From an uncultured Veillonella sp. (lineage in GTDB: Bacteria > Bacillota > Negativicutes > Veillonellales > Veillonellaceae), in the NCBI RefSeq assembly GCF_934230905.1, contig NZ_CAKQFJ010000008.1:21909-85908 (forward strand): a DNA stretch of 64,000 nt. Reading direction: 5' to 3'. The stretch's first letter is position 1; every line of letters begins with the position of its first letter. Below are positions 1-9,161 of this stretch, piece after piece. The translations under genes were made by a program, and so were the position numbers. The notes beneath the pieces were generated by a model. It did not search any database. It had not been told where the DNA came from and was given only the letters and a program-made list of their open reading frames with translations.

Positions 1-1
1 T

Positions 2-724
2 CCAATATTAGAGAAAGAGGCAGATGCTTTTTATTCTATTGGCGTAGCCAAATTAGGTAAAATCTTTAAAACCTTAAAAAAAGAAGGTGTTACGGAATTA
101 ACAATGCTTGGTAAGGTGACTAAAGAGCTATTGTATAAAGGGTTATCTTTTCCAGATTTAAAAACACTAGGTGTACTTAAACGTTTAAAGAACCGTAAAG
201 ATGATACAATTATGCTCGCTATTGTTAATGAAATTGAAAATGAGGGATTTTCTGTTTTAGATCAAACTGTATATTTAAAGCCTTTTATGCCTAAGGTAGG
301 GGTATTGACAAAACAACAACCTACAGACGAACAGTGGCAAGATATATGCTTTGGTTTTGAATTGGCTAAACAAATGGGCAAGCTTGATATTGGTCAAACT
401 GTAGTAGTAAAGCATAAAGCAGCAATGGCGATTGAAGCTATTGAAGGAACTGATAAATGCATATTGCGCGGTGGTGAACTGGGTAGAGGTGAGGCTGTAG
501 TTGTTAAGACTGAAAAACCAAATCAAGATGTTCGCTTTGATGTGCCTGCTGTAGGTATTAAGACATTAATGTCCATGATTGATAGTGGTTGTGATGTTTT
601 GGCTGTAGAGGCTGAAAAGACAATATTTGTACAACAAGAAGATGTACTAGAAATGGCTAATCGCCATAATATTATTATTTGTGCTGTAGATCAAGCATTT
701 GTAGATGCTAGAAAGGAACTATGA
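2..724 (+). CDS. lpxI: UDP-2,3-diacylglucosamine pyrophosphatase LpxI (5' end cut off)
   Basis: LpxI hydrolyses UDP-2,3-diacylglucosamine to lipid X and UMP, an early cytoplasmic-side step of lipid A synthesis. The reading frame is open from base 2, before the first internal ATG at 104, so the true start lies outside the window and the N-terminal (Rossmann-like) part is partly missing. The visible part matches the DUF1009/LpxI family: a KLGK...TLKKEGVTELTMLGKVTKE stretch and, near the middle, GGELGRGEAVVVK. The gene overlaps lpxB by four bases (ATGA at 721-724), so the two are probably translationally coupled. LpxI is the alternative to LpxH found in many non-gammaproteobacterial diderms. The family call is confident; catalytic residues were not assigned. 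Confidence 0.93.
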   Translation, partial: PILEKEADAFYSIGVAKLGKIFKTLKKEGVTELTMLGKVTKELLYKGLSFPDLKTLGVLKRLKNRKDDTIMLAIVNEIENEGFSVLDQTVYLKPFMPKVGVLTKQQPTDEQWQDICFGFELAKQMGKLDIGQTVVVKHKAAMAIEAIEGTDKCILRGGELGRGEAVVVKTEKPNQDVRFDVPAVGIKTLMSMIDSGCDVLAVEAEKTIFVQQEDVLEMANRHNIIICAVDQAFVDARKEL

Positions 725-1866
725 TGAAAATTATGTTTTCTGCTGGCGAAGCGTCTGGAGATACACATGGCGCTAGCGTGGCCAAAGCGCTTTTACAAAT
801 AGATTCCAATATAGAAATGTTCGGTATGGGTGGCACCTTGATGGAACAAGCTGGCGTTCGTATCGTATATGATATCAAAAATCTCGGCGTTATTGGCATC
901 GTAGAAATCATAAAATCATTGCCAAAGTTCTTTAAATTACGATCTTATTTAAAAGAGATTATGGTGAAAGAAAAACCAGATGTATTGGTATGCATTGATT
1001 ATCCTGGTTTTAATATGAAATTAGCTGAGGTAGCGCATCAGTTGGGAATCCCTGTATTATATTACATTGCCCCTACCATCTGGGCCTGGCATAGTAGTCG
1101 TGGTAAGACCATTAAGAAGTTTGTTACAAAGGTTGCTTCTATTTTTCCGTTTGAAGCGGAAGCCTATCGCAAATTTAACTGTGATGTAGAATTTGTAGGT
1201 CATCCATTAGTGGATATTGTTCATCCATCGATGACAAAGGATGAAGCGATGGAGTATTTTGGAGCTCGACGAGATGCAAAGCGTATTTTATTGATGCCAG
1301 GTAGCCGAAAGCAAGAAGTGTTATCACTTTTGGATGTAATGCTTGAAAGTGGAGAACGTTTATTACAATCTCACGAAGATATACAGTTCTTTTTACCGCG
1401 AGCTCATACGATTGACCGCAGTGAATTAGAAAGTTTTATAAAGGAACGTAAGATTCCTGTAACAATTACAGAGGACCACACCTATGATTTGATGCAAATC
1501 TGTGATGTATGTTTAGCAGCATCGGGAACTGCTACATTAGAAACGGCAATAATGGAGTTACCGACTGTATTACTGTATAAGGTTTCACCTATTACGTATG
1601 GAATAGGTAAAATGGTAGTCAATCTTACTCATGTTGGATTACCTAATATTGTGGCCAATAAGGAGGTTATTCCCGAGTTGCTTCAAGATGATGTTTCTGT
1701 AGATGCTATAGTGAATACTGTATTACCGCTATTAGATGATTTACAAGTTAATCAACGTATGCGCGCTGAATTGCGTGACGTTAAAGACAAACTAGGTGAG
1801 CCTGGCGCTGTTAATCGTGTGGCTCAATTGATTTATGACCTAGGTAAGGAGAATTTTAATGAATAG
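721..1866 (+). CDS. lpxB: Lipid-A-disaccharide synthase LpxB
   Basis: This GT19-family glycosyltransferase joins lipid X to UDP-2,3-diacylglucosamine to give lipid A disaccharide 1-phosphate at the inner face of the inner membrane. At 381 residues it has the usual length. The N-terminal signature SAGEASGD is at residues 7-14, and the C-terminal nucleotide-binding region carries AASGTATLETAI at about residues 267-278. Two ATG codons stand side by side at 721 and 724. An AAAGGA ribosome site at about 711-716 suits either, and the second has better spacing. The 3' end overlaps the start of msbA by eight bases, consistent with one LPS operon. Confidence 0.96.
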   Translation: MMKIMFSAGEASGDTHGASVAKALLQIDSNIEMFGMGGTLMEQAGVRIVYDIKNLGVIGIVEIIKSLPKFFKLRSYLKEIMVKEKPDVLVCIDYPGFNMKLAEVAHQLGIPVLYYIAPTIWAWHSSRGKTIKKFVTKVASIFPFEAEAYRKFNCDVEFVGHPLVDIVHPSMTKDEAMEYFGARRDAKRILLMPGSRKQEVLSLLDVMLESGERLLQSHEDIQFFLPRAHTIDRSELESFIKERKIPVTITEDHTYDLMQICDVCLAASGTATLETAIMELPTVLLYKVSPITYGIGKMVVNLTHVGLPNIVANKEVIPELLQDDVSVDAIVNTVLPLLDDLQVNQRMRAELRDVKDKLGEPGAVNRVAQLIYDLGKENFNE

Positions 1867-3589
1867 TTACTCACGCTTGTTATATTTTGTGAGACCCTAT
1901 TATAAACGGATGATTTTTGCTGTATTTTGCATGATTGTAGCAGCTGCAGCATATCTAGTAGTGCCATGGCTTATCAAAAATGTCGTAGACCAAGTCTTAC
2001 AAGATAAAAATATGTTTATGCTCAATCTCATCGTTGGGGCCATCATTTTGATCTTTTTAATTCGTGGATTTGCAACATATGGGCAAACATATAATATGTC
2101 TTATATTGGACAACGAGTTATTATTGATGTACGAGAAGCAATTTTTAAGCATTTACAACGATTATCTTTGTCATATTTTGACCGTCGTAAAACGGGCGTT
2201 ATTATGAGTAATCTTACTAATGATGTGGCTGCTTTACAATCTGCTGTAGTTGATAATCTAATCTCCTTTATTACTGAGTCTGTTACTTTAATTGGTTCCT
2301 TAGTATCGATGCTATTAATCGACTGGAAATTAACACTTGTTACGTTTATTACGGTACCTATGGTACTGATTATCATTAATGTATTTGGCAAAAAATTACG
2401 ATTAGCGGGTCATGATGTACAAGGTCGTATTGCAGATATTACAGCTCTTTTACAAGAAGTAATTTCTGCTATTCGCGTAGTAAAATCATTCGCTCGTGAA
2501 GGATTTGAGATTAAGCGCTTTGAGGTAGAGAATCAAAATAACTTTAAGGCAGTGATTAAAGCTACTAAATTGACGAGTTTGTTAAGCCCTATGGTTGAGT
2601 TTTCTGCAGCCATTGCAGTAGCCGTTATCCTCTGGTATGGTGGTTACTCTGTAGTTACCGGGACGATTACAGCGGGCTCGTTAATTGCATTCTTGATTTA
2701 TGCGATTAACTTATCAAATCCTGTTAAGCGTTTGAGTCAAGTATATGGTAATATTCAAAAAGCGTTGGCTGCAGCTGATCGAGTATTTGAGATTTTAGAT
2801 ACTAAAGCAGATGTTGTGGAAAAAGAATCTGCTATAGAATTACCGGCTATTAAAGGTGATGTGAATTTCAATCATGTTAGTTTCTCTTATGATAGTGAAA
2901 AAATGGCTTTATGTGATTTTAACTTATCGGTTAAAGCTGGTGAAAGTGTAGCATTGGTAGGTCCATCTGGTGCTGGTAAGACTACATTGGCTAATTTATT
3001 ACCTCGGTTTTATGATGTTACGAGTGGATCTATCACTATTGATGGCACAGACATTAAAGATGTAACTTTTAAGTCCTTACGAAATCAGATTGGTTTAGTG
3101 CCTCAGGAAACTGTTCTATTTAATGCTTCCATAAAAGAAAATATTCTATATGGTCGTTTAGATGCTAGTGATGAAGAAATTTACGAAGCTGCTAAAGCTG
3201 CTAATGTACTGGAATTTGTTGATAAGATGCCTGATGGTCTTAATACTATTGTAGGTGAACGGGGTAGTTCTCTATCAGGTGGACAACGTCAACGCGTTGC
3301 TATTGCACGAGCTATTTTAAAAAATCCTAAAATTTTAATTCTTGATGAAGCTACATCTGCTCTTGATACAGAAAGTGAAAAGCTTGTACAAGAAGCATTA
3401 GATCGTTTAATGGAAGGCCGTACAGCATTTGTAATTGCTCATCGGTTGAGCACTGTACAAAATGCACATCAAATTGTCGTCTTAAATCAAGGTAAATTGG
3501 TTGAGAAGGGAACTCACCAAGAACTACTAGCATTGGAAAATGGTTTGTACAATCATCTTTATTCCGTTCAATTCTCTAAAAAAGGATAA
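1859..3589 (+). CDS. msbA: Lipid A export ABC transporter MsbA
   Basis: MsbA is a homodimeric half-transporter that flips core-lipid A across the inner membrane. The 576 residues fit the family: an N-terminal six-helix domain (about 1-310) and a C-terminal ATPase. Walker A GPSGAGKTT is at about residues 368-376, the signature LSGGQ at 472-476, and Walker B ends at Asp496-Glu497. It lies between lpxB and waaA, with only two bases before waaA. General multidrug half-transporters look similar in sequence, so the lipid A role rests mainly on this position. A ribosome site (AAGGAG) precedes the ATG. Confidence 0.9.
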   Translation: MNSYSRLLYFVRPYYKRMIFAVFCMIVAAAAYLVVPWLIKNVVDQVLQDKNMFMLNLIVGAIILIFLIRGFATYGQTYNMSYIGQRVIIDVREAIFKHLQRLSLSYFDRRKTGVIMSNLTNDVAALQSAVVDNLISFITESVTLIGSLVSMLLIDWKLTLVTFITVPMVLIIINVFGKKLRLAGHDVQGRIADITALLQEVISAIRVVKSFAREGFEIKRFEVENQNNFKAVIKATKLTSLLSPMVEFSAAIAVAVILWYGGYSVVTGTITAGSLIAFLIYAINLSNPVKRLSQVYGNIQKALAAADRVFEILDTKADVVEKESAIELPAIKGDVNFNHVSFSYDSEKMALCDFNLSVKAGESVALVGPSGAGKTTLANLLPRFYDVTSGSITIDGTDIKDVTFKSLRNQIGLVPQETVLFNASIKENILYGRLDASDEEIYEAAKAANVLEFVDKMPDGLNTIVGERGSSLSGGQRQRVAIARAILKNPKILILDEATSALDTESEKLVQEALDRLMEGRTAFVIAHRLSTVQNAHQIVVLNQGKLVEKGTHQELLALENGLYNHLYSVQFSKKG

Positions 3590-3591
3590 AC

Positions 3592-4896
3592 ATGTATTGG
3601 ATATATAATGTATTGCTCATATTTTATTGGATTGGCCTTATACCGGTTATCCTGTATCGTCTTGCTTTTGAAGATGGTTTTTATGAGCGTATAAAACAAA
3701 GTGCAGGATATATGCCTGCTACGTTATTAAAAAAAATAGAAGGTCGTCGAGCTATATGGATTCATGCTGCATCTGTAGGGGAGATTGTTGCAACGAGTCC
3801 TCTTGTCAAAGAGATTAAACGAGAGTTTCCAGAAGCGGTTGTTGTTGTTTCTGTTGTTACTGCAACAGGTCATGCGATGGCGCATCGTATCATTCCGGAA
3901 GCAGAAGGTATTATTTTCTTCCCATTAGATTTACCATATCTTACTCGAAAGATTTTGCAGGTTATAAAACCAATTTCGATTTTACTTGTAGAGACTGAAA
4001 TTTGGCCTAATTTTTTGCGCATAGCAGAATCTGAAAAAATTCCTGTTATGATGGTAAATGGTCGGATTTCAGATCGTAGTATGAAGCGCTATCGTTATAT
4101 TAGTGCTTTCACGCGAGAAATGCTGAGCTCTATTGAGCGATTCTGCATGCAATCTAGTTTCGATGCAGAATATATTGCACGTCTTGGCGCAGATTCTAAT
4201 GATATAACTGTTACGGGAAATATGAAGTATGATCAAACGTATGCCACTGTATCTGATGAAGAGAAACAAGAATTGTTAGATGAATTTGGCTTTGGATATA
4301 ATCATCCTATTATTGTTGCAGGCAGTACGCATAAAGGTGAGGAAGAAGCTGTTTTTGAGTCATTTAAACAAGTCTTATTAAAGTATCCTAATGCAAGATT
4401 ACTTATTGCTCCTCGAGAAATATATAGAGGTCATGATGTACAAGCATTAGCAAAGCGTTACGGGTTAGAAGCAATTTGCCGTAGTGATATGACTGAACCA
4501 GTTCATAAAGAGATTCCTGTTGTAGTTCTTGATACTATTGGTGAACTTGGTCGTTTATATAGTTTAGGAGATATTATTTTTGTTGGTGGCTCTCTTGTAA
4601 AAACTGGTGGCCATAATATTCTTGAGCCTGCTGCTCATGGTAAACCGATTATTGTGGGGCCTTATATGTTTAATTTTAAAGAGATTTTTAGTCTTTTATA
4701 TTCAAGAAATGCTTGCGAGCAAATTAAAAATCAAAAAGGATTAAGCGAGATGATTTTACATCTATGTAAACATCCTGAATTAGCAGATAAAATGGGACAA
4801 AATTGTTTAGATATTATCAGTGAAAATCGCGGTGCAACAAGACGTAATACACAAGAATTACGACAATTATTTGAATCGCATCATATTGTTCCTTAG
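3592..4896 (+). CDS. waaA: 3-deoxy-D-manno-octulosonic acid (KDO) transferase WaaA
   Basis: WaaA (KdtA, family GT30) transfers KDO from CMP-KDO to the lipid A precursor, probably at the inner membrane. The protein has 434 residues. An N-terminal hydrophobic segment (about 3-20) anchors it. The motif HAASVGEI contains the conserved glutamate at residue 64, the expected catalytic base, and ETEIWPN follows further on. The C-terminal half has GGSLVKTGGHNILEPAAHGKP, the usual nucleotide-sugar-binding region. Whether the enzyme adds one, two or more KDO residues cannot be told from sequence. The gene sits between msbA and lpxK, and the genes that make its CMP-KDO donor follow directly. Confidence 0.95.
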   Translation: MYWIYNVLLIFYWIGLIPVILYRLAFEDGFYERIKQSAGYMPATLLKKIEGRRAIWIHAASVGEIVATSPLVKEIKREFPEAVVVVSVVTATGHAMAHRIIPEAEGIIFFPLDLPYLTRKILQVIKPISILLVETEIWPNFLRIAESEKIPVMMVNGRISDRSMKRYRYISAFTREMLSSIERFCMQSSFDAEYIARLGADSNDITVTGNMKYDQTYATVSDEEKQELLDEFGFGYNHPIIVAGSTHKGEEEAVFESFKQVLLKYPNARLLIAPREIYRGHDVQALAKRYGLEAICRSDMTEPVHKEIPVVVLDTIGELGRLYSLGDIIFVGGSLVKTGGHNILEPAAHGKPIIVGPYMFNFKEIFSLLYSRNACEQIKNQKGLSEMILHLCKHPELADKMGQNCLDIISENRGATRRNTQELRQLFESHHIVP

Positions 4897-4934
4897 GAAA
4901 CGTTATATTGTCGATATGGAGGGCGATACCTACT

Positions 4935-6047
4935 ATGAATGGTGAAGATATTTTTAAGCACATTGTCAGTGGTGAAGATCAGTCTATTCTTGGTGATGCT
5001 GTACGATCTGGGTTATCGCTACTGAGTAAGGGCTATAAAAAAGTAGTTACAATGCGTAATTCAAAGTTTGATACTAACAAAGGCGTTGTGAGGGTATCAG
5101 TTCCTGTCATTAGTGTAGGGAATATAGCGGCCGGTGGAACGGGAAAAACTCCAATGGTTAGATTTATATGCGATATTTTAGGGCAAAAAGGGTTTCATCC
5201 AACCGTACTGAGTCGTGGATATAGAGCTAAAGATAATAGTCATAATACAATAATCTCTCAAAATGGATCTATTTTGGTCGAACCCGAGGAGAGTGGCGAT
5301 GAGGCTTGGTTGCTAGCTAAGGTGTTGCCAAAGTCTAGTGTAATTATTGGTCGTAATCGTATAGAATCTGCACATATAGCTATTGATGAGTTACGTGCTG
5401 ATTATCTTGTTATGGATGATGGATTTCAACATCGAGCGTTATATCGTGATAAAGATATAGTATTAATTGATGCTTCTAACCCTTTTGGGTATGAATATGT
5501 ATTGCCTAGGGGATTATTGCGTGAGCCTATTGAAGGTCTTGAGAGAGCACATATAATTGTGCTTACAAAAGTGGATCAAGTTGATCCAGGAGTTGTCGCT
5601 GCACTTAGAAAACGGCTAGCACGTATGCTGCCACAAAAACCTGTATATGAAACCATTCATAAACCTCGTGCGGTGTACACTCTTGAGGAATGGGCAGATG
5701 GTGCTGAAGGAAATGCTGTAGGACTTGATAGTGATTTGCCTATGATGGCTGTCAGTGGTATTGGCAATCCGCAATCATTTACAAAAACGTTAGAAGGTTG
5801 TGGTTACAATATAGTACATACAATGGGATTTGGTGATCATCATGATTTTTCTGATGATGATGTAGTAGAAATTTGGAAACAAGCTTTTGCTCATCAAGCT
5901 AAAGCGATTATAATTACTGAAAAAGATGCTGTTAAATTGAGTCAGTTGCATACAATAGAAGACTTGAGAATACCGATTCTAGTGCTATCCATAGGTATTG
6001 AATTTATTTCTGGGAAACAGGAATTCATAGAAAATTTAGAGATTTAG
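4935..6047 (+). CDS. lpxK: Tetraacyldisaccharide 4'-kinase LpxK
   Basis: LpxK phosphorylates the 4' position of the lipid A disaccharide at the inner membrane. The P-loop GGTGKT is at residues 67-72 within the family motif SVGNIAAGGTGKTPMV, followed by LSRGYRAK and VMDDGFQHRAL. The frame also opens at a TTG at 4908. I prefer the ATG at 4935 because a strong GGAGGG lies at about 4918-4923 with good spacing, giving 370 residues. The downstream gene kdsB starts 44 bases later, so it probably belongs to the same transcript. Confidence 0.94.
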   Translation: MNGEDIFKHIVSGEDQSILGDAVRSGLSLLSKGYKKVVTMRNSKFDTNKGVVRVSVPVISVGNIAAGGTGKTPMVRFICDILGQKGFHPTVLSRGYRAKDNSHNTIISQNGSILVEPEESGDEAWLLAKVLPKSSVIIGRNRIESAHIAIDELRADYLVMDDGFQHRALYRDKDIVLIDASNPFGYEYVLPRGLLREPIEGLERAHIIVLTKVDQVDPGVVAALRKRLARMLPQKPVYETIHKPRAVYTLEEWADGAEGNAVGLDSDLPMMAVSGIGNPQSFTKTLEGCGYNIVHTMGFGDHHDFSDDDVVEIWKQAFAHQAKAIIITEKDAVKLSQLHTIEDLRIPILVLSIGIEFISGKQEFIENLEI

Positions 6048-6091
6048 TGTATAATAATAAGATACGCAAATAAAAGAAATGGGGTTTTATT

Positions 6092-6823
6092 GTGAATATT
6101 GGTTGTGTGATTCCAGCTCGATTTGGTTCTACGAGATTGCCTGGAAAACCATTGGCGGACATCGCTGGTAAGCCTATGATTCAACGCGTATACGAACGTG
6201 TAACACATGCAAAAAAACCACAAATATGTATTGTGGCTACTGATGATCAACGAGTGTATGAGGCAGTACAGTCTTTTGGTGGTACTGTTGTTATGACTAA
6301 TGCTAATCATCCGACTGGAACGGATCGTTTGGCCGAAGTAGCACAACAGTATACTAATTTAGAGGTTATCATCAATGTACAAGGTGATGAACCCATGATT
6401 GATGCTAATTTAATTGACCAATTAGCTGAACTTTTTGAAGATGACAATCATCTACAAATGGCTACTGTAGCAACACCTTTATTAGAAGAAGAATACGATG
6501 ATTCTTCTGCAGTAAAGGTCATTCTTAATAAACGAAATGATGCGATGTATTTTTCTCGCTCTTTAATTCCGTATCCTCGTCATGATTTTGTAAATGCTCC
6601 TTTAAAGCATATTGGAATTTATGCATATCGTCGTCAATTTCTCTTAGACTATGCAAAAATGGTACCTACTGCAGCAGAGCAAACTGAATCATTGGAACAA
6701 TTGAGAGCTTTGGAAAATGGGTTTTCTATTCGTGTCATTACTACAAATAAACGATTTATTGGTGTTGATACACCAGAAGACTTAGCTCGAGTAAATGCAA
6801 TATTCGAGCAAGAGGAGAAATAA
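6092..6823 (+). CDS. kdsB: CMP-KDO synthetase KdsB
   Basis: KdsB (3-deoxy-manno-octulosonate cytidylyltransferase) activates KDO with CTP to give CMP-KDO, the donor used by WaaA. It has 243 residues and the N-terminal nucleotidyltransferase signature IPARFGSTRLPGKPL at residues 7-21. Further on are NVQGDEPMI and HIGIYAYRR, both typical of the family. The start is GTG, preceded by GGGG about five bases upstream. The stop codon directly abuts the ATG of kdsA. KdsB and three further KDO-making enzymes stand together here, so this window supplies the complete route from ribulose-5-phosphate to CMP-KDO. Confidence 0.96.
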   Translation: MNIGCVIPARFGSTRLPGKPLADIAGKPMIQRVYERVTHAKKPQICIVATDDQRVYEAVQSFGGTVVMTNANHPTGTDRLAEVAQQYTNLEVIINVQGDEPMIDANLIDQLAELFEDDNHLQMATVATPLLEEEYDDSSAVKVILNKRNDAMYFSRSLIPYPRHDFVNAPLKHIGIYAYRRQFLLDYAKMVPTAAEQTESLEQLRALENGFSIRVITTNKRFIGVDTPEDLARVNAIFEQEEK

Positions 6824-7642
6824 ATGAAAACAGTGAATGTTGGTAATATGACAATTGGTGGTGGCAAGGGCCTGTTTGTATTAGCTGGCCCGTGTGTCAT
6901 TGAAGACTATGATCGCACATTAGCTATTGGTAAAGAAGCAAAAGCAATATGTGAGCGTCTTGGTGTGCCCTATGTATTTAAAGCATCTTTTGATAAAGCT
7001 AATCGCTCTAGTTTTAATTCATTTCGTGGCCCTGGTCTTGAAGAAGGGTTGAAGATGTTAGCATCTATAAAAAAAGAATTAAATGTACCTGTAGTCAGTG
7101 ATATTCATTCTATTGAACAAATAGAACCTGCAGCTGAAGTTTTAGATATTCTTCAAATACCTGCATTTTTGTGTCGCCAAACAGATCTAGTTTATGGAGC
7201 CGCAAAAACAGGGAAATGTGTGAATGTAAAAAAAGGTCAATTCATGGCACCTAAAGATATGGAAAACGTTCTTAATAAAATGAAGGAATCTGGCAATGAA
7301 AACCTTATGCTCACAGAACGAGGCTTTAGTTTTGGTTACAATAATCTTGTTGTTGATATGAGATCGTTTCCTATTATGAGGTCTTTTGATTATCCAGTTA
7401 TTTTTGATGCTACGCATAGTGTTCAATTACCGGGTGGGGCTGGTACAAAATCTAGTGGCAATCGTGAGTTTGTACCAAATTTGGCACGTGCTGCTGTTGC
7501 TAGTGGTGTAGATGGCTTATTCTTTGAAGTACATGATAATCCTGAAGAAGCACTTTCGGACGGTCCAAATATGGTATATTTAAGTCAATTCGAAGATTTA
7601 TTAAGAGATTTGGTAGCTATTGATAAAATCGTAAAACGATAA
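6824..7642 (+). CDS. kdsA: KDO-8-phosphate synthase KdsA
   Basis: KdsA condenses phosphoenolpyruvate with arabinose-5-phosphate to form KDO-8-phosphate. The 272 residues match family length. Visible motifs are AGPCVIED near the N-terminus, FKASFDKANRSS, CRQTDL, and FDATHSVQLPGG in the C-terminal half, all parts of the aldolase-type barrel active site. The ATG follows the kdsB stop without a gap, and the ribosome site GAGGAG lies inside the end of kdsB. The next gene encodes the isomerase that makes its arabinose-5-phosphate substrate. The call is firm; DAHP synthases are related but differ in these motifs. Confidence 0.97.
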   Translation: MKTVNVGNMTIGGGKGLFVLAGPCVIEDYDRTLAIGKEAKAICERLGVPYVFKASFDKANRSSFNSFRGPGLEEGLKMLASIKKELNVPVVSDIHSIEQIEPAAEVLDILQIPAFLCRQTDLVYGAAKTGKCVNVKKGQFMAPKDMENVLNKMKESGNENLMLTERGFSFGYNNLVVDMRSFPIMRSFDYPVIFDATHSVQLPGGAGTKSSGNREFVPNLARAAVASGVDGLFFEVHDNPEEALSDGPNMVYLSQFEDLLRDLVAIDKIVKR

Positions 7643-7654
7643 GGGGCGATAGTA

Positions 7655-8626
7655 TTGGATATTTTAGAACAGGCAGCTCAAGTGCTTCATGAAGAAGCAC
7701 AAGCAATAGAACAGTTAATAACGACATTAGATCAAAATTTTGTAAATGCTGTTAACATGATTCTTGCATGTAAAGGACGTGTGGTATGTACTGGCATGGG
7801 GAAGTCTGGTCATATTGGCCGTAAGATTGCTGCTACATTAGCAAGTACGGGGACACCGGCATTGTTTATGCACCCAGGGGAAGGGGTACATGGTGACCTA
7901 GGTATGATTACTGAAGATGATGTGGTACTTGCCTTTTCTAATAGTGGGGAAACTGGAGAAATTATTAGTATTTTGCCTTCCTTGCGACGTATTGGTGCTA
8001 AATTAATATGTGTCGTAGGCAAGCCTGAGTCTACATTAGCTAAAAACTCTGATGTCGTATTGTTGGCACAAGTTGCACGAGAAGCATGTCCTCTCGGTTT
8101 GGCACCAACTACAAGTACGACTGTTGCATTGGCGTTAGGTGATGCATTAGCCGTATGTTTGTTAGAACGCCATCACTTTACACCAGAAAATTTTGCTGTA
8201 TTTCATCCAGGTGGATCGCTTGGTAGACGTTTATTGTTAACTGTTGAAAATATTATGCATGGTGGTGATGATAATCCGATTGTATACAAAGGAGCCACTG
8301 TTCGTGATGCACTTTTTGTAATGACAGAAAAAGGATTAGGAGCTACTAGTGTTATTGATGAAGAAGGTCACTTGATTGGTCTTGTAACAGATGGTGATGT
8401 CCGTAGAGGTCTTGATTCTGGTAGTAATTTTTTAGAGTGGCCCGTTGAAGATATGATGACTAGCATGCCAAGAACTATTACAAAAGATAAATTGGCTGCT
8501 GAGGCATTACATGTGATGGAAAAAAATCAACCACGCCCTATTACTGTTTTACCTGTAGTAGATGAAGAAGGCCATGCAATGGGTATTGTTCATATTACAG
8601 ATTTGCTTCGTCGAGGCATCGTATAA
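7655..8626 (+). CDS. kdsD: Arabinose-5-phosphate isomerase KdsD
   Basis: KdsD (KpsF/GutQ family) converts ribulose-5-phosphate to arabinose-5-phosphate for KdsA. It has 323 residues. An SIS sugar-isomerase domain covers about 1-190, with GMGKSGHIGRKIAATLASTG and SNSGETGE. Two CBS domains follow (about 205-323), the usual KdsD layout. The start codon is TTG, with GGGG ten bases before it. The stop overlaps the kdsC start by one base (TAATG). The surrounding kds genes support LPS synthesis rather than the sugar-catabolic role of GutQ. Confidence 0.95.
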   Translation: MDILEQAAQVLHEEAQAIEQLITTLDQNFVNAVNMILACKGRVVCTGMGKSGHIGRKIAATLASTGTPALFMHPGEGVHGDLGMITEDDVVLAFSNSGETGEIISILPSLRRIGAKLICVVGKPESTLAKNSDVVLLAQVAREACPLGLAPTTSTTVALALGDALAVCLLERHHFTPENFAVFHPGGSLGRRLLLTVENIMHGGDDNPIVYKGATVRDALFVMTEKGLGATSVIDEEGHLIGLVTDGDVRRGLDSGSNFLEWPVEDMMTSMPRTITKDKLAAEALHVMEKNQPRPITVLPVVDEEGHAMGIVHITDLLRRGIV

Positions 8627-9147
8627 TGAATATTAAGTGGATTATTCTTGATGTAGATGGCGTATTAACCGATGGAAAATTAATCTATACTTCAGCTGGT
8701 GAAGAAATTAAAGAGTTTTCTGCTAGAGATGGGTTAGGGTTAGCCGCAGCTCATAAAGCTGGGATTTCACTTGGCATTATAACAGCTCGTACATCACCTA
8801 TGGTAGAGCGGCGTGCTAAAGAGTTGAAATTCGATGCCTTATTGATGGGACATGCTAATAAAACAGAGGCTTTGCATTCTTTATGTAAACGTCATAGTAT
8901 TACGTTAGAACATATTGCTTATATGGGCGATGATTTAAATGATTTAGGGGCTTTATCTCTTGTGGGGTTACCTATGGCTCCTCATAATGCCGTACCTGAG
9001 GTTAAAAATTTAGCTCAATTTGTGTCAAAGCATGATGGCGGTTCTGGTGCAGTACGCGATGCTGTTGAATATATTTTAAAAACTCAAAATATGTGGAATT
9101 CAATTGTAAAAGACTATGCTGTGGAGGCTCATAACCATGGTCAATAA
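8626..9147 (+). CDS. kdsC: KDO-8-phosphate phosphatase KdsC
   Basis: KdsC is a small HAD-superfamily phosphatase without a cap domain, normally a tetramer, that removes phosphate from KDO-8-phosphate. The 173 residues are of normal length. The HAD motif I is DVDGVLTD, with the catalytic aspartates at 9 and 11. The rest follows family order: ITARTSPMVERRAKEL, and MGDDLNDLGAL as motif IV. It is translationally coupled to kdsD through a one-base overlap. It completes the KDO pathway in this cluster. Confidence 0.94.
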   Translation: MNIKWIILDVDGVLTDGKLIYTSAGEEIKEFSARDGLGLAAAHKAGISLGIITARTSPMVERRAKELKFDALLMGHANKTEALHSLCKRHSITLEHIAYMGDDLNDLGALSLVGLPMAPHNAVPEVKNLAQFVSKHDGGSGAVRDAVEYILKTQNMWNSIVKDYAVEAHNHGQ

Positions 9148-9161
9148 AGGAGGTGAGCAAA